In this document: positions 13,601 through 23,831 of the stretch, one piece after another
Layout: the number at the start of each line of letters is the position of its first letter
How positions within the stretch are numbered: the stretch's first letter is position 1
NCBI GenBank assembly: GCA_002261195.1
Contig: MVBO01000058.1
Coordinates: forward strand, 1 to 64,000
Source: Bifiguratus adelaidae
Lineage: Eukaryota > Mucoromycota > Endogonomycetes > Endogonales
Reading direction: 5' to 3'
DNA length: 64,000 nucleotides
Notes under the pieces: model-generated
The model's input: the letters and a program-made list of their open reading frames with translations, nothing else
The model's database searches: none
Told to the model about the DNA's origin: nothing
Position numbers and translations under genes: made by a program

Positions 13601-14693
13601 TACCTACCAACTCTAGACGCACCCATTCCCCAGCTCCATTCGACCAACGTTCGCAACCTCGCTCGTCTGTGTCATTCCATCTATTGGGACCCCCGCCCCA
13701 AGGACCCCCACAAACTTCTTCTTCCTCTGCCCAAGCCTCGAAGCCTGCCGAATCGCATGGAGAATATATTAACGGTCAACCGGCGCCGCCCCCTTCAGAA
13801 ACGCTAGAGCCCGTAACGCGTTTGTCAGCTCCAGTTGAAAAGAAGGCCACCAAAAAGCGAAAGCAAGAATATCTTACGGAAATTGCCTCAGAAGCATGTC
13901 CCGGTCCAACCAAATACCAGCCTACGCCATCAGAGGAGGTGGGCACTAGAGAACATCAAACCACGAATGCAGCGGGCAATGAAAGAGTCTTAACGACAGC
14001 AGATACGACAAAGCCAAAGAGCAAACCGACCACATCGAAGGACCCTGCACAACCAAAGCGACCGCGCGGACGACCGCCCAAACACCTCCAAGGACACATT
14101 ACTGCCACAGAAGTATACGCAAAACCAACCAATACCAAAAGAAGCAAGACGGCAAATAAGGCTTCACCAAAGCCGCTAACCTCAAGATCATCGTGGGCAG
14201 CGGCACCCTCTGTCAGCAAGCCATTGTTACCACCACTGTCGCCTGACCCAAGCCCAAACGCAGGGCCCGTTGCTACCAAATCTAAATCCCCAAAACCGGA
14301 GCCAGTCAATGACGATGTCAAAATATGCGGTGTTTGTGGTTTGCACACGCCAGCACAGGAAATGACTGAATCAACTCGATGGAAAGATCTCGAGCGCAAG
14401 CACCAGAAACCGAGTGAATTTGTCAAGTGTGAAAAATGCAGACAAACGGACCATATGGGATGCACCGAGCTCAAGACATTCCCCAAGAAGTAAGTGCGCA
14501 TTTCAACCTTGCGGCATTTCATATCTAACCCTCCCCTCCAACCTGTAGATATGAAGTTGTTTTGTGCACCAAATGCACCAGACTCACAGAGTTTGAGAAC
14601 GTGCAACGGGCGATAGATGAAGTCACTGGAGGCCTTGGCACGCGACCTCCTCGAAAACTTCGGGAAAAAAAGACGATCGATTATCACGACTAA
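10656..14693 (+). CDS. PHD + extended-PHD chromatin protein (AF10/JADE/BRPF superfamily)
   Basis: This is a predicted histone reader of about 1,200 residues in eight exons. The N-terminal third is Pro/Asn/Gln-rich and disordered, then a very acidic stretch (about 400-440). PHD1 (about 480-535) reads CCICLDD...GCDVCVHPRCFG...CGRC. It is followed at once by an ePHD (about 543-655) with CVLCPQKHG, HHICAQWMPE, CYICKDPKGACIRC, FHVTCAQAW and HCKEH. The CxLCPxKxG and ICAxxxPE strings resemble AF10/AF17 more than Nto1/BRPF. A coiled coil follows (about 690-770), then a Ser/Pro-rich linker with an AT-hook (KRPRGRPPKH). A further Cys-rich PHD-like finger is near the C-terminus (CGVC, CEKC, HMGC, VLCTKC). 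Introns interrupt both PHD domains. The stop is TAA at 14691-14693. The subfamily is uncertain. Confidence 0.82.
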
Positions 14694-15062
14694 GGGCAAA
14701 GTATATACCCCCCACCCCCAAACCGGCATTGATACCAAGACCCTTTTCGGTGTTTTGACCATACAATCTATCCAGCACTGAGAGAGGACAATAATATATG
14801 TATGTATCTAGTTGTACCATATTTGTTGAAGCTGCCCAAGCCATAAAGCGGGCAGGGAGCAAAATAGCATGTATCCGGTCACATTCCTTATTCCATAGCC
14901 AAAAGGTGTTCGTTACAATGCACAGTCTTGGGTGCATTCCACCCAAAAGTGCCGGAGTCCACACCACAAAGCGCAGACAACTGACGGCAAAGCGATCGAT
15001 CTTTAAATTGTCAGCTGAATTAAAGGAATTCCCACACTCCTTTGTCTTGGTTTCTCCCCGCA
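14694..15062. other. Intergenic region between PHD and acyl-CoA ligase genes
   Basis: These 369 bases are the 3' flank of one gene and the promoter of the next on the same strand. They contain a C-rich run near 14710. No gene is seen. Confidence 0.4.
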
Positions 15063-16966
15063 ATGTTTACCTCTGACCAACCGCCGCTTGTTATCGAGCC
15101 ACAGAATGGCATTGTACCATATCTATTCTCTAGCAAATACAGATGCTCCGATGACAAGGTTGTCCTTATTGATGGTCTCAGCGGGCGTAGCATCCAATAC
15201 GGGGAACTCAAAAGGTTGATTGGGCGATTTGCGGCTGGTCTACGGGAGCATGCGGGGTTTAGGCGTGGGGATGTGGTCGCTATCTTTTCGCCGAATCAGG
15301 TAAGGCATGCTCTATCCCGATGGCGCGTTACTCAGACATTCTCTCCACAGGTCGACTATAGTGTTGTTCTCTTCGGAACCCTTGCTTCGGGCGGCGTGGT
15401 CAGTCCGGCGAATCACGCGTACACGGCGAAGGAGCTGTCATTTCAGCTGCAAAAGGCTAAAGCAAAGATCCTTGTTGCGCATCCCGACAACCTCAAGATT
15501 GCCATCGAAGCGGCCAAGATAAGCAATCTCCCCGGTCACAAGGTCTTTGTGTTTGGTGGAAAGGAGATTTCGGGCATCAAGCCTTATCAGAGCATCATGG
15601 CAAAGACTCCGATGAAGCCTGTTGAATATACCCCCGAGGAATGCCGAAGCACGACCGCATTCCTCTGTTTCTCGTCTGGAACCACCGGCTTACCCAAGGG
15701 CGTTGAGACGACGTGAGTACATTACATAAGATAGGATATCCAGACGGTCGACGCTAATCGCTGCCTAGTCAATTCAACATGATGGCCAACATCACGCAAG
15801 TCACCGAATTCGAAAAGGATGATACCGACTTCAAGACGGCTAGCTATCTGGGAGTCTTGCCATTTTACCACATCTACGGTCTCACCGTCCTCGTCCATGC
15901 ACCCTTATATCAGGGCGCGCCGACGATCGTTTTACCCAGATTCGAGCTCGAAAAGACCTTGGAATGTATTCAAAAGTACAAGATTTCGATGGCTCACATT
16001 GTTCCACCCATCGCGGTATTGCTCGCTAAATCGCCTGTCGTTAAGAATTACGACTTGAGCAGTATTCAAATGTTTTGGAGTGGGGCTGCTCCACTAAGTG
16101 CTGAATTGAGCGCTGATGTGCGGCGAATCACGGGAAGAAACATCAAGCAAGGCTACGGTATGACGGAGAGCTCTCCTGTTAGCCACATTACACCCACGAC
16201 CAAGATTGTAGACGGTAAGTCTTGCCGCCCATAGCGTGGGCTGTGATTTATCTGTAACTTAGGCTCGATTGGCAAGTTGGTTGGAGGAATGACTGCCAAG
16301 ATTGTCGACGATAATGGCAAAGAGCAAGGCGTAGGAGGAATCGGTGAGATCTGGATGGCTGGTCCAAATATTATGAAGGGGTAAGATTGCAGTCTCGAAT
16401 CTCGGAGCATCATTTTGACGAAATCTCAGATATCTGGATAATCCGGAAGCGACGGCTGATACACTCGACAAGGATGGTTATCTTCATACCGGAGACATTG
16501 GCTACGTGGACAAGGAGGGCTACTTTTTCATCGTCGACAGGGTAGGAATCCCAAAGATTTCGCATCCAGCGATTATTATATTCTAACCGTTCTGAACCCA
16601 AAGAAAAAGGAATTGATCAAGTACAAGGGATTCCAAGTCGCGCCAGCCGAGATGGAAGGTCTGCTCATGCAGTCACCGCTTGTCGCTGACTGTGCCGTCA
16701 TTGGCGTGTACGATTCCGAACAAGCGACGGAGTTGCCAAGAGCCTATGTGGTACCCACACCCGGCAATCCACCCAACGAAGAGACGGCAAAGAAGATTCA
16801 GCTGTTCGTCATGGAACGAGCCGCGCAGCACAAGAAGCTTCGTGGCGGTGTCAAATTCATAGACGTGATTCCAAAGAGTGCTTCAGGCAAAATTCTACGG
16901 CGTGTCCTTAAAGATAAGGTCAAGGAGGATGAGAAGAAACGTGCTGCTGCCAAGGCAAAACTGTAA
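15063..16966 (+). CDS. 4-coumarate-CoA-ligase-like acyl-CoA synthetase, probably peroxisomal
   Basis: This is an AMP-forming ligase of the ANL superfamily that activates a carboxylic acid to its CoA thioester. The ATP-binding P-loop [14 protein letters not shown] is present, then FYHIYGLT, the A5 motif [20 protein letters not shown] and the hinge with [12 protein letters not shown]. The catalytic lysine context [11 protein letters not shown] is near the end. The protein ends AKAKL; the terminal AKL fits a PTS1 peroxisomal signal. Introns are at about 15299-15350, 15713-15768, 16214-16261, 16381-16429 and 16541-16603. The substrate cannot be told from sequence: fungal members act on fatty or aryl acids, and coumarate itself is unlikely. 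The start ATG 15063 gives about 545 residues, normal for the family. Confidence 0.9.
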
Positions 16967-17057
16967 GACTATAACTGGATGTGTACGTACATGAGATCTA
17001 TCCGTATCGTGCCAAAAGTTGCCCATGATACTATTTATAAAGCATCCGCATCCATCA

Positions 17058-19233
17058 TTATCCTTCCTCCATGATCTCGGCCTCCTCCTCCACCTCTTCC
17101 AAGTTATCGTCATTGCGCAGAAAATCCATGACGCCCGGTGGAGCGATCTTGACGTGTCCATCGTAAATGTTGTGCGATTGCTCAATCAGAGCTCTATACA
17201 AGGAGTAGAGGTTGTCCATATGCTAATTCGGATTAATAACGCTGTAACTCTGGGCGTCAAGCTCACCTTCTCATCGTTCTTTGCTCCAGTTTGGCACGTC
17301 TTTTCAGCCCAGACTCCGACTTGTCGAACTGATTCACCAGCATTTCCGGGATGGCCAATGACCCGGGTATCAAAGCAATCAATGAATAATTGAACTACAT
17401 GCTCGTGGACAAACCAAGACCATCGCGTTGCCGGAACCAAAAAGTCTTCCATGATCACTTTTGCGACCTCCGGTTTGGTCAACAGGCTAGGAAGATGCAT
17501 CCGGCGTATGATATCCATGAAGGTTTGGAAAAAAGACTCGTAACCGAAGGTGTGCAGAACAGAAGCGGATAGAGGAGGAAAGTGGTCCAGTATAGGGGGT
17601 AAGGAACGCGCCAGGCTTAATATATCCAGATTGGTCGCCGCATCGAGAACGTATTGAAGGTATACCTGTACATCGTCAGTTTCAGCCAAGATTTCGACAT
17701 GCAACATACCTTCCGGCAGACCTCTTCTTCGCCAAGGACTCCATTGATCGTGCTAGCCTGATCAGTAGAAAGTTCTGACCGACGCTCACTTTTGTTATCG
17801 TCTGCGAGCATACCAATCATGATTTTCCAGAATCGGTCATGCTTGGCAGTATCTAGCTTTGGTGCTTTTTTGAGCTCATTCTCCATGATATTCTTGGCAT
17901 TTGCACCGAGATTGATGAGATCAGCGACAAGTTTGACAGGTTCCATCGCCTGCATATGCTTGTCAGCACCCATTCCTCGCGCTGCTAGACTCTATAATTA
18001 CCGAAGCCCTCGGTGCCTTGTCCACAAAAGTTCTCAATTTCTCCAGAATATAGGCCGAGAATAAATTAGATGCTGTCGGATCCATCAGGATCATCGCCAC
18101 ATCCCTGATTTCAGCGCTATAAGAAATCGTACACATTCAAATCCTCAACTTACCCGTATACAGGACTATATCGTTTCATATTTTGAAATTCGCTGAGCGA
18201 GTCTTTCAGATTTTGCAACCGTGAATCATCCAAGACTTGATTCCGTATGCAAGCGTCCAGTGTCCATGCTAGGTTATGCGCTCCGTCAATTCTATATACC
18301 TGTAGAGATTATTAGACGACCTTACGCGAATGCAATCGCACACCTACATCTTTGAATTCCCGTTCGTGTAAAGCCATGAGAAGGTCAAACCGCAATGTGC
18401 ATACAGAAGGGTATGGTGTTGCGTCAAATACAAGCCGAATGAAGTCAAGAAACATTGAGTATATGGTTGTATCCTCTCCTATGCGATCTAAAATAGCCTC
18501 CACGATAGGATGTTGTCGCCTGATGAAGATGAGCTAATGACATTTCACTCGGCAGTCTAGCCTTACCGATCCCTGATCATTGCTACAACGCCGCCTACCC
18601 GCATATCCCGTGAGATCAGCTGTAGATGTTCATCATGGTGGTAATTATTGAGCAATGTTAACATGTGCTGCTGAAAGAGTGCTAAATCTGCCTTCCATAT
18701 TCTCCTTTTCATGGCCATTGGGCATGCCTAATTGGACAGCATCAGCACAGAACAAGGAACGGAGACATTACTTACGTCAAATATGTCGGCATTTTGCACC
18801 ATATCTCTAAGCTCCTCATCGCTCGCTAGGTCGGGATATTTTGAGAGCAAAGCAATCGGTATCCGCTGCAGCGGCCCAACTCCGAGATATGGCGTTGTTT
18901 CGGCAAGTAACTTTTCGTACCTATAATCCACGTCCGGTTATTGCGTTACACGTCTTATTGCGTATGTTAGCCGCTCAACACCTACTTGTTCGATGGATCT
19001 TCTGAAGTATCGATTTTATCTATCATTGCCTGCACCAAAGCGTGCAAACACGCAGAGTGGACCTCCAGCCGAGACTTCTTGTGCAAGTCGAGAAGTGGGT
19101 AAACATCAGTAATATGCCGAAGTTTGAGGCCATGTTTGCTTTGAAGCTCGTTCACTACTTCCTTTGGATCCCGTGCAGATAGCTCATTCCGAATGTAGTC
19201 CTTGCCCGCTTTTCCAATGAGCTTCTTGTCCAT
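17058..19233 (-). CDS. NELFB: Negative elongation factor subunit B (NELF-B/COBRA1)
   Basis: In animals NELF-B is the helical-repeat scaffold of the NELF complex that holds RNA polymerase II in promoter-proximal pausing. The protein matches NELF-B along its length: LLDLHKKSRLEVH (human LDLHGTPRLEFH), CPMAMKRRIWKADLALFQQH (human VEVKRQIWQDNQALF), YSMFLDFIRLVF, CTLRFDLLMALHERE (human CTLRAELLMSLHD), AWTLDACIRNQVLDDSR and AEIRDVAMILMDP. The C-terminal half keeps the helical pattern (MHLPSLLTKPEVAKVIMEDF) and ends in an acidic tail (EEVEEEAEIMEEG). The ATG is 19231-19233 and the stop TAA 17058-17060. It has about ten exons with short introns. The human part that carries the proline/alanine tail is replaced by the acidic one. 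The start is 109 bases from the eS25 start on the other strand. Confidence 0.85.
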
Positions 19234-19342
19234 GCGCGCAGCCTGTCAAACGCGCCCTAAATGAGAGAAACTGACGTCACTCAAATTTTCCATCCCATAT
19301 GAACGGGCTCGGTTCGCGTGAGTGGTTCCTTCTCTCGTTAAC
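19234..19342. promoter_or_regulatory. Compact divergent promoter of NELFB and RPS25
   Basis: Only 109 bases lie between the two start codons, so both promoters and 5' untranslated regions must share them. A CTTCTCTCGTTAACATG context precedes the RPS25 ATG, pyrimidine-rich as in many ribosomal-protein genes. Confidence 0.5.
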
Positions 19343-20088
19343 ATGGTAAGTATAGTTGGCAGAGGACAAGGGATGTATGCCGTCGTTGGGATGCAAGTGA
19401 GGATGGGTGAAGGGTGGCATATGCAATGACAAGTGATCATTAGTACTGCAAGATCACTTAACCGATGGATGGTCAATGGGACATCCACCCATCCATCCAA
19501 GTGTAGAAGATACAATGCATATGGTCGAAGTTGGAGCATATTACGGCCTTTGCAACCATCGGATGAGCATACACAGGGTCGTGAGGGAGTTTATAGAGCA
19601 CCAGGACTTAACACGATTGCCTCATTCTAGGCCCCTGCTGCGAAACCGTCCTCCTCCTCTGGAGGTAAGAAGGCTAAGAAGAAGTGGTCCGCCAAGAAAG
19701 TGAAGGACAAGGCTAACAACGCCGTCGTCCTCGACAAGGCCACCTACGACCGCCTGTTCAAGGAAGGTCCTACATACAAACTCATCACCCCCTCTGTCTT
19801 GGTTGATCGTCTTCGCATCAACGGATCCCTTGCTCGTGCCGCCGTCCGTGAGCTCGAAGCCAAGGGCCTCATCCGCAAGATCTCCAGCCACGGTTCACAA
19901 ATGATCTACAGTAAGTTTCTCGCGCACTTGTTCCGATCTCGCAGTGGCTCATTGTGTGTCTAGCTCGTGCTACCGGAGATGACGATGAGGAAGTTGAGAC
20001 CACTGACGCCAATGCCCCCAAGGGTGTGTACAAGAGTGCAAAGAAGTTGGCCAAGGAAGCTCAGGAGGCTGAAGAAGATGAAGAGTAG
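19343..20088 (+). CDS. RPS25: 40S ribosomal protein eS25
   Basis: This is a small-subunit ribosomal protein near the head of the 40S, used in some IRES-type initiation. The protein begins [20 protein letters not shown] and contains [37 protein letters not shown] and [18 protein letters not shown], all diagnostic. Exon 1 contributes only the ATG codon (19343-19345). A 285-base intron (19346-19630) follows and the next exon opens with GCCCCTGCT in phase 0. The second intron is 19911-19963. The C-terminus has an acidic/Lys-rich extension ([20 protein letters not shown], then a short tail) longer than in human eS25. The stop is TAG at 20086-20088. Confidence 0.95.
19431..19497 (+). repeat. Two adjacent inverted repeats inside the first RPS25 intron
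   Basis: AAGTGATC (19431-19438) pairs perfectly with GATCACTT (19452-19459) across a 13-base loop. GATGGATGG (19464-19472) pairs perfectly with CCATCCATC (19489-19497) across a 16-base loop. They stand 4 bases apart in an intron far longer than its neighbours. Whether they form an RNA is not known. Confidence 0.45.
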
Positions 20089-20261
20089 ACGCTCATCATT
20101 CGACTGTAACAACTGCTTTGTCGGCCTATCCTTGTAGAGGCCATCGTTAAAATACATGGAATGCACCAAACATACTTTTTCACAATTGTCTACCAGCAGT
20201 CCTCGATTCAATCCATATTTTATGCTTGCAATTCGAATATACAACATACTTAACTCTTAAA

Positions 20262-23200
20262 TTATGCATGCGAGCCTACTGAATGAGGTTGTGGTGTAGG
20301 TGTCATCATTCTAGATGTCATGGTCGCACGATTCGCCAAGCCACTATGCTTGACAATGGGCGTTGCCGGCGTTAGAACATCATCCTTGCTGACGTATCCT
20401 CTCTCGACCGCCCATCGTCGAATCACATCGAGCATTTCCATGATTTTCGCCTCATTGCCACCAAAGATATCTGTTCGTGTAGGGTCAATTTCCGCCCCCA
20501 AAAGAGCTTCCTTATACGGCACTCCTCACCTTTAATATTGAAGCGACCATCAATGGTAACGCCTTCACGGCCCATGAATTTGAAGGCGGCGACAATGGAA
20601 TCCAACATAATCATGTTGATACTTCCGTTGGGTTGCTGAGGTGGCCTCTTGACCATCTTCCCGCTGAGATTTTCCAAGAGCTGGATAAGCACCTCACCGC
20701 TACGGAAACCCTGTGCAAGATTGGTGACCTTGTGATGATTGTCCTTGGGAAGATACTTGTTCACCCAAGCGATGTATTGCTTAGATGTCCAAGCAGGTTG
20801 CGGAGACGTTTGCCATGGAGCTATAGCGGACGCCTGAGGATCGATGACCTCTCGCTCATCCATGTCGTATAACTGGTTGGCTCCAGTTCCATTGCTTGAC
20901 ATGCTTTGGCCAACCCGGTGCCGTGATGGTTGCGGAGTATTGAAAACTCCCATTCCTAACCGTTCGTCTTCGTCTTCCATGTCGTCCGCATAATGGACAT
21001 CCGTGTATTCGTCGATTGAGCCAGAATACCTGTGCGATTCTCTTAGATATACACTGCCTTGATCCTGCGATTCGGTATCCTCATAGACCGATGAAAGGTA
21101 TGAAAAGCCGGCTGGGGATACTTTGGACGACTTTAATCTAACGCTTGGAAGCTCATTAAGACTTGAAGGTGATCCAAGGCCGCCAAGACTCGCCAATTGT
21201 GATGATTGAAAGGAGCTTAGGGGCGGTATGACAGAAGGCGGTCTTGGTTTCGCAGCTTGTGCTCGCTTGAGATCTATTGTAGGGAGATTGTTTGACGAAA
21301 AGACAGGAGCTAAGTGGGAAGTGACGCTTTAGCAACCGATGTAGAACAGACAATCTATTGGCACTCACCACTCAAATCTCGTGCGATTGTTGCCTTCATC
21401 AAAGCCTTCACCCAGGAGCGCATCTCATTTTCGGAGTCGGCGTAGAAATAAAAGCAGCGTTCCGTTCCATGCGCTACTTTGAAGCACCATTTGCCGGGTG
21501 CGATCTTTTCATCCATGACAATCTTGTATCCTTGCAAGTAGATATGACCTTTCATTCTCGTATCCTTGGGTGATTTGAAATAATAGAGGTCTGATCCTTT
21601 GAGCACAAACCAACGACGATTCCACTTTTTGTATCGGTCCCCCTGCTTGTGTAAATAACCGGAATGATCCGGTAAAGGACTAGTGTCTTGCTTTGGTTGA
21701 TCTACGGATGCCCGCCGAAGTTCCGGAATGTACGCAGATGCCTGTGTATCTCTAGGTTGGCTGAATGCGCGGTTGTCCATCGATGGTATGTAGGAAGTAT
21801 GCACCAGCGAGGTAGTTGAAGATGACTTACGGCCTGCCAAATCCTCTAAATTGGTTTGTGGGGATTTAATGCCTGCTCTAAGCGAAGTAGAGCCAGATTG
21901 TAGGTTCGTGTTGTCGCTCAAGGTACTATTGGCGCGCGGTCGATTATGTTTGGTAGATTCGCCAATAGTCGGCGGTGACCTGGGTGAGACTGACGATCTC
22001 GGTGATCTACCAGGAGGCTTCTGGAGCGATTGAGGGAGCGACTTAGCTGCAGGAGTTTTCGATGCTTTTGCATTGCTTAAAGCATTTCGTTGAGTGTGTG
22101 AATCTTGCAGTGCCGCTTTGGGCTTCGCCTCATTCTCGGGGATACTCCCGGGAATCGGTGTCACCGAGCCACTATGGATACCGGATGATTTTCCACCGAG
22201 TGACAGTGAAGTCGAAGAGATTGTGTCGGTTTCAGGTGACATTCGAGGTTGTCGGTACGGTAATACCATACCTTGAGCCGTGTTACTGGTCTCTGCGAAC
22301 GACGGAGACGTGGGAGCTTTCCGGGACGTCTCGAATGACCCCCTGTTTGAGCTCCTGTCCTGCGTCACGTCACTCTTGGGTACATTGGTGAGTTGAACTG
22401 CTCGTTGCTGGGTTTGATTAGGGTAAAACGTCTTGTTGCTAGTAATAATATCATTATTGGACGGTGGGGGATACGCCTCGGTATCGTTACGAGCGCGATC
22501 GCTTTGGTCTGCTTTGATAATCGCTTGGCCGGGCTCAGAATTTTTGAGACCTTTAATGGCGGTCATAACTTTGTATCTCTTGCCAAAAGAATGTATGTCA
22601 AGCTCTTTGAGTATTTCGATGTCTAGCTCCAAGAGCACATCACCAGTGATCTCGTGCTCTAAATGACAATGTCAAGTCAGCGACCGTCGTAGCCTTCAAG
22701 AGAATTCGCAATACCTTTGAAATTAGGCGCCACGTTGCCCAATCCATTGCGTTCCAACCATAAAAGAACATCATCATTGCTCCATTCCGCGACTTGACTT
22801 TCGCTGGGGCTAGTATGTGGCTCCGAAAAGTGATCTTTGGAATCATTGATTTCTGTTGCCGGTGTGTCATTCCCCACGCGTCGGTCCAGATCATTATCTC
22901 GTAAAGTGGTGATAGATCCTTCAGTAGAGGCGTAAGATGATGGAAAGGATTTAAGAGGAGCGTTGCTGGGAGACGGAGAAGCAGCGTTCTTCTTTAGCGG
23001 TTCTGGAATAGGGATTGGGATGTTCGGCGGTGGTGTCGTTTTGGAGAGCATGCTTGGCGCATTTGTACCGTTCGCTTTGCTAGCAATTGCAAGGCTTTTG
23101 GCTGTCGGTATTGGTGGAGGCGGGAAACCCGGCAAGGGCGCAGGTTGGGATGGAATTGACGGCGCCGAGCTGGTTGGCGGACTAGAAGCCTCCCGCATAT

Positions 23201-23708
23201 CGAAAGCTGAAGGACTTGGGACGGAAGATGGACTTTGGGCCGAGAGATTACTTTCCATCCTGTTCACAAACATGTCATAGACCGGAGTAGCTGTTTGTCC
23301 TCGTGAATCCAATTTTGGCGAAATGCGTCGATCCATCGATTTGCGCTTCGTTTCGATCGTCAGTGCGGCCCGTTCATTGCTTCCACTCTGAGACTTGTCC
23401 TTGGATGCAAGCGTAGGCATTGGCGGCATGTCTGGCTCTGAGGCGGTCAAGCCTGGTGGCTCTCGGGTTGTGGTATAGTTCATCGGAAACAAACCGATCT
23501 CGCCTCGTAAATTTTGTCCCTGAAAGCACACATAAGCGTTCTACACATGTCCTGGGATCTCTCACGTCCTACGAACCTGCCACCAACCATCACCGTAGAT
23601 CTCATCCTTTTCCAAGACGATGAGCGGCTCATTCTTTGAAAAGGCAATCTCGTCTTCGTTTTCGGCCTCAAAGTCATGAATAGCGTACACTGTCTCTAAA
23701 GTCGCCAT
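20262..23708 (-). CDS. BOI1: Boi/Pob1-type polarity scaffold with SH3, SAM, PH and C-terminal CH domains
   Basis: Boi1/2 and Pob1 link Cdc42 and formin signalling to exocyst-driven polar growth. The ATG at 23706-23708 opens an SH3 domain (YAIHDFEAENEDEIAFSKNE, then GWWQGQNLRGEIGLFPMNY). A Pro/Ser-rich linker with polyproline follows (PGFPPPPIPTAK). The SAM domain is WSNDDVLLWLERNGL to IHSFGKRYKVMTAIKGL. After a second disordered linker comes a PH domain (GYLHKQGDRYKKWNRRWFVL to MRSWVKALMKA). The last 150 residues form a calponin-homology-like domain: WTSKQYIAWVNKYL, VTNLAQGFRSGEVLIQLLE and IDGRFNIKDIFGG. Five exons give about 1,080 residues, ending in TAA 20262-20264. Ascomycete Boi proteins, as I know them, have SH3-SAM-PH without the CH module. 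Confidence 0.88.
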
Positions 23709-23831
23709 TGTCATATGCCGGTCGTCAGCTGTTCACTCTGTCAAGTGTCAACGTCTACACGTTGCAGCGTATCCGAGCCAAGGCTGATGAGAAGGTAACA
23801 AGTTCGCGTCAAAAAGGAAAGGCTCGTTTAC

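Noticed and set aside
13956-14762. Minus-strand frame of 268 codons opposite the PHD gene
   Set aside because: It mirrors the low-complexity Pro/Ser/Lys linker and runs through the third zinc finger of the true gene.
22963-23280. Gly/Ala-rich plus-strand frame
   Set aside because: It is the antisense of the polyproline linker of the Boi-type protein.
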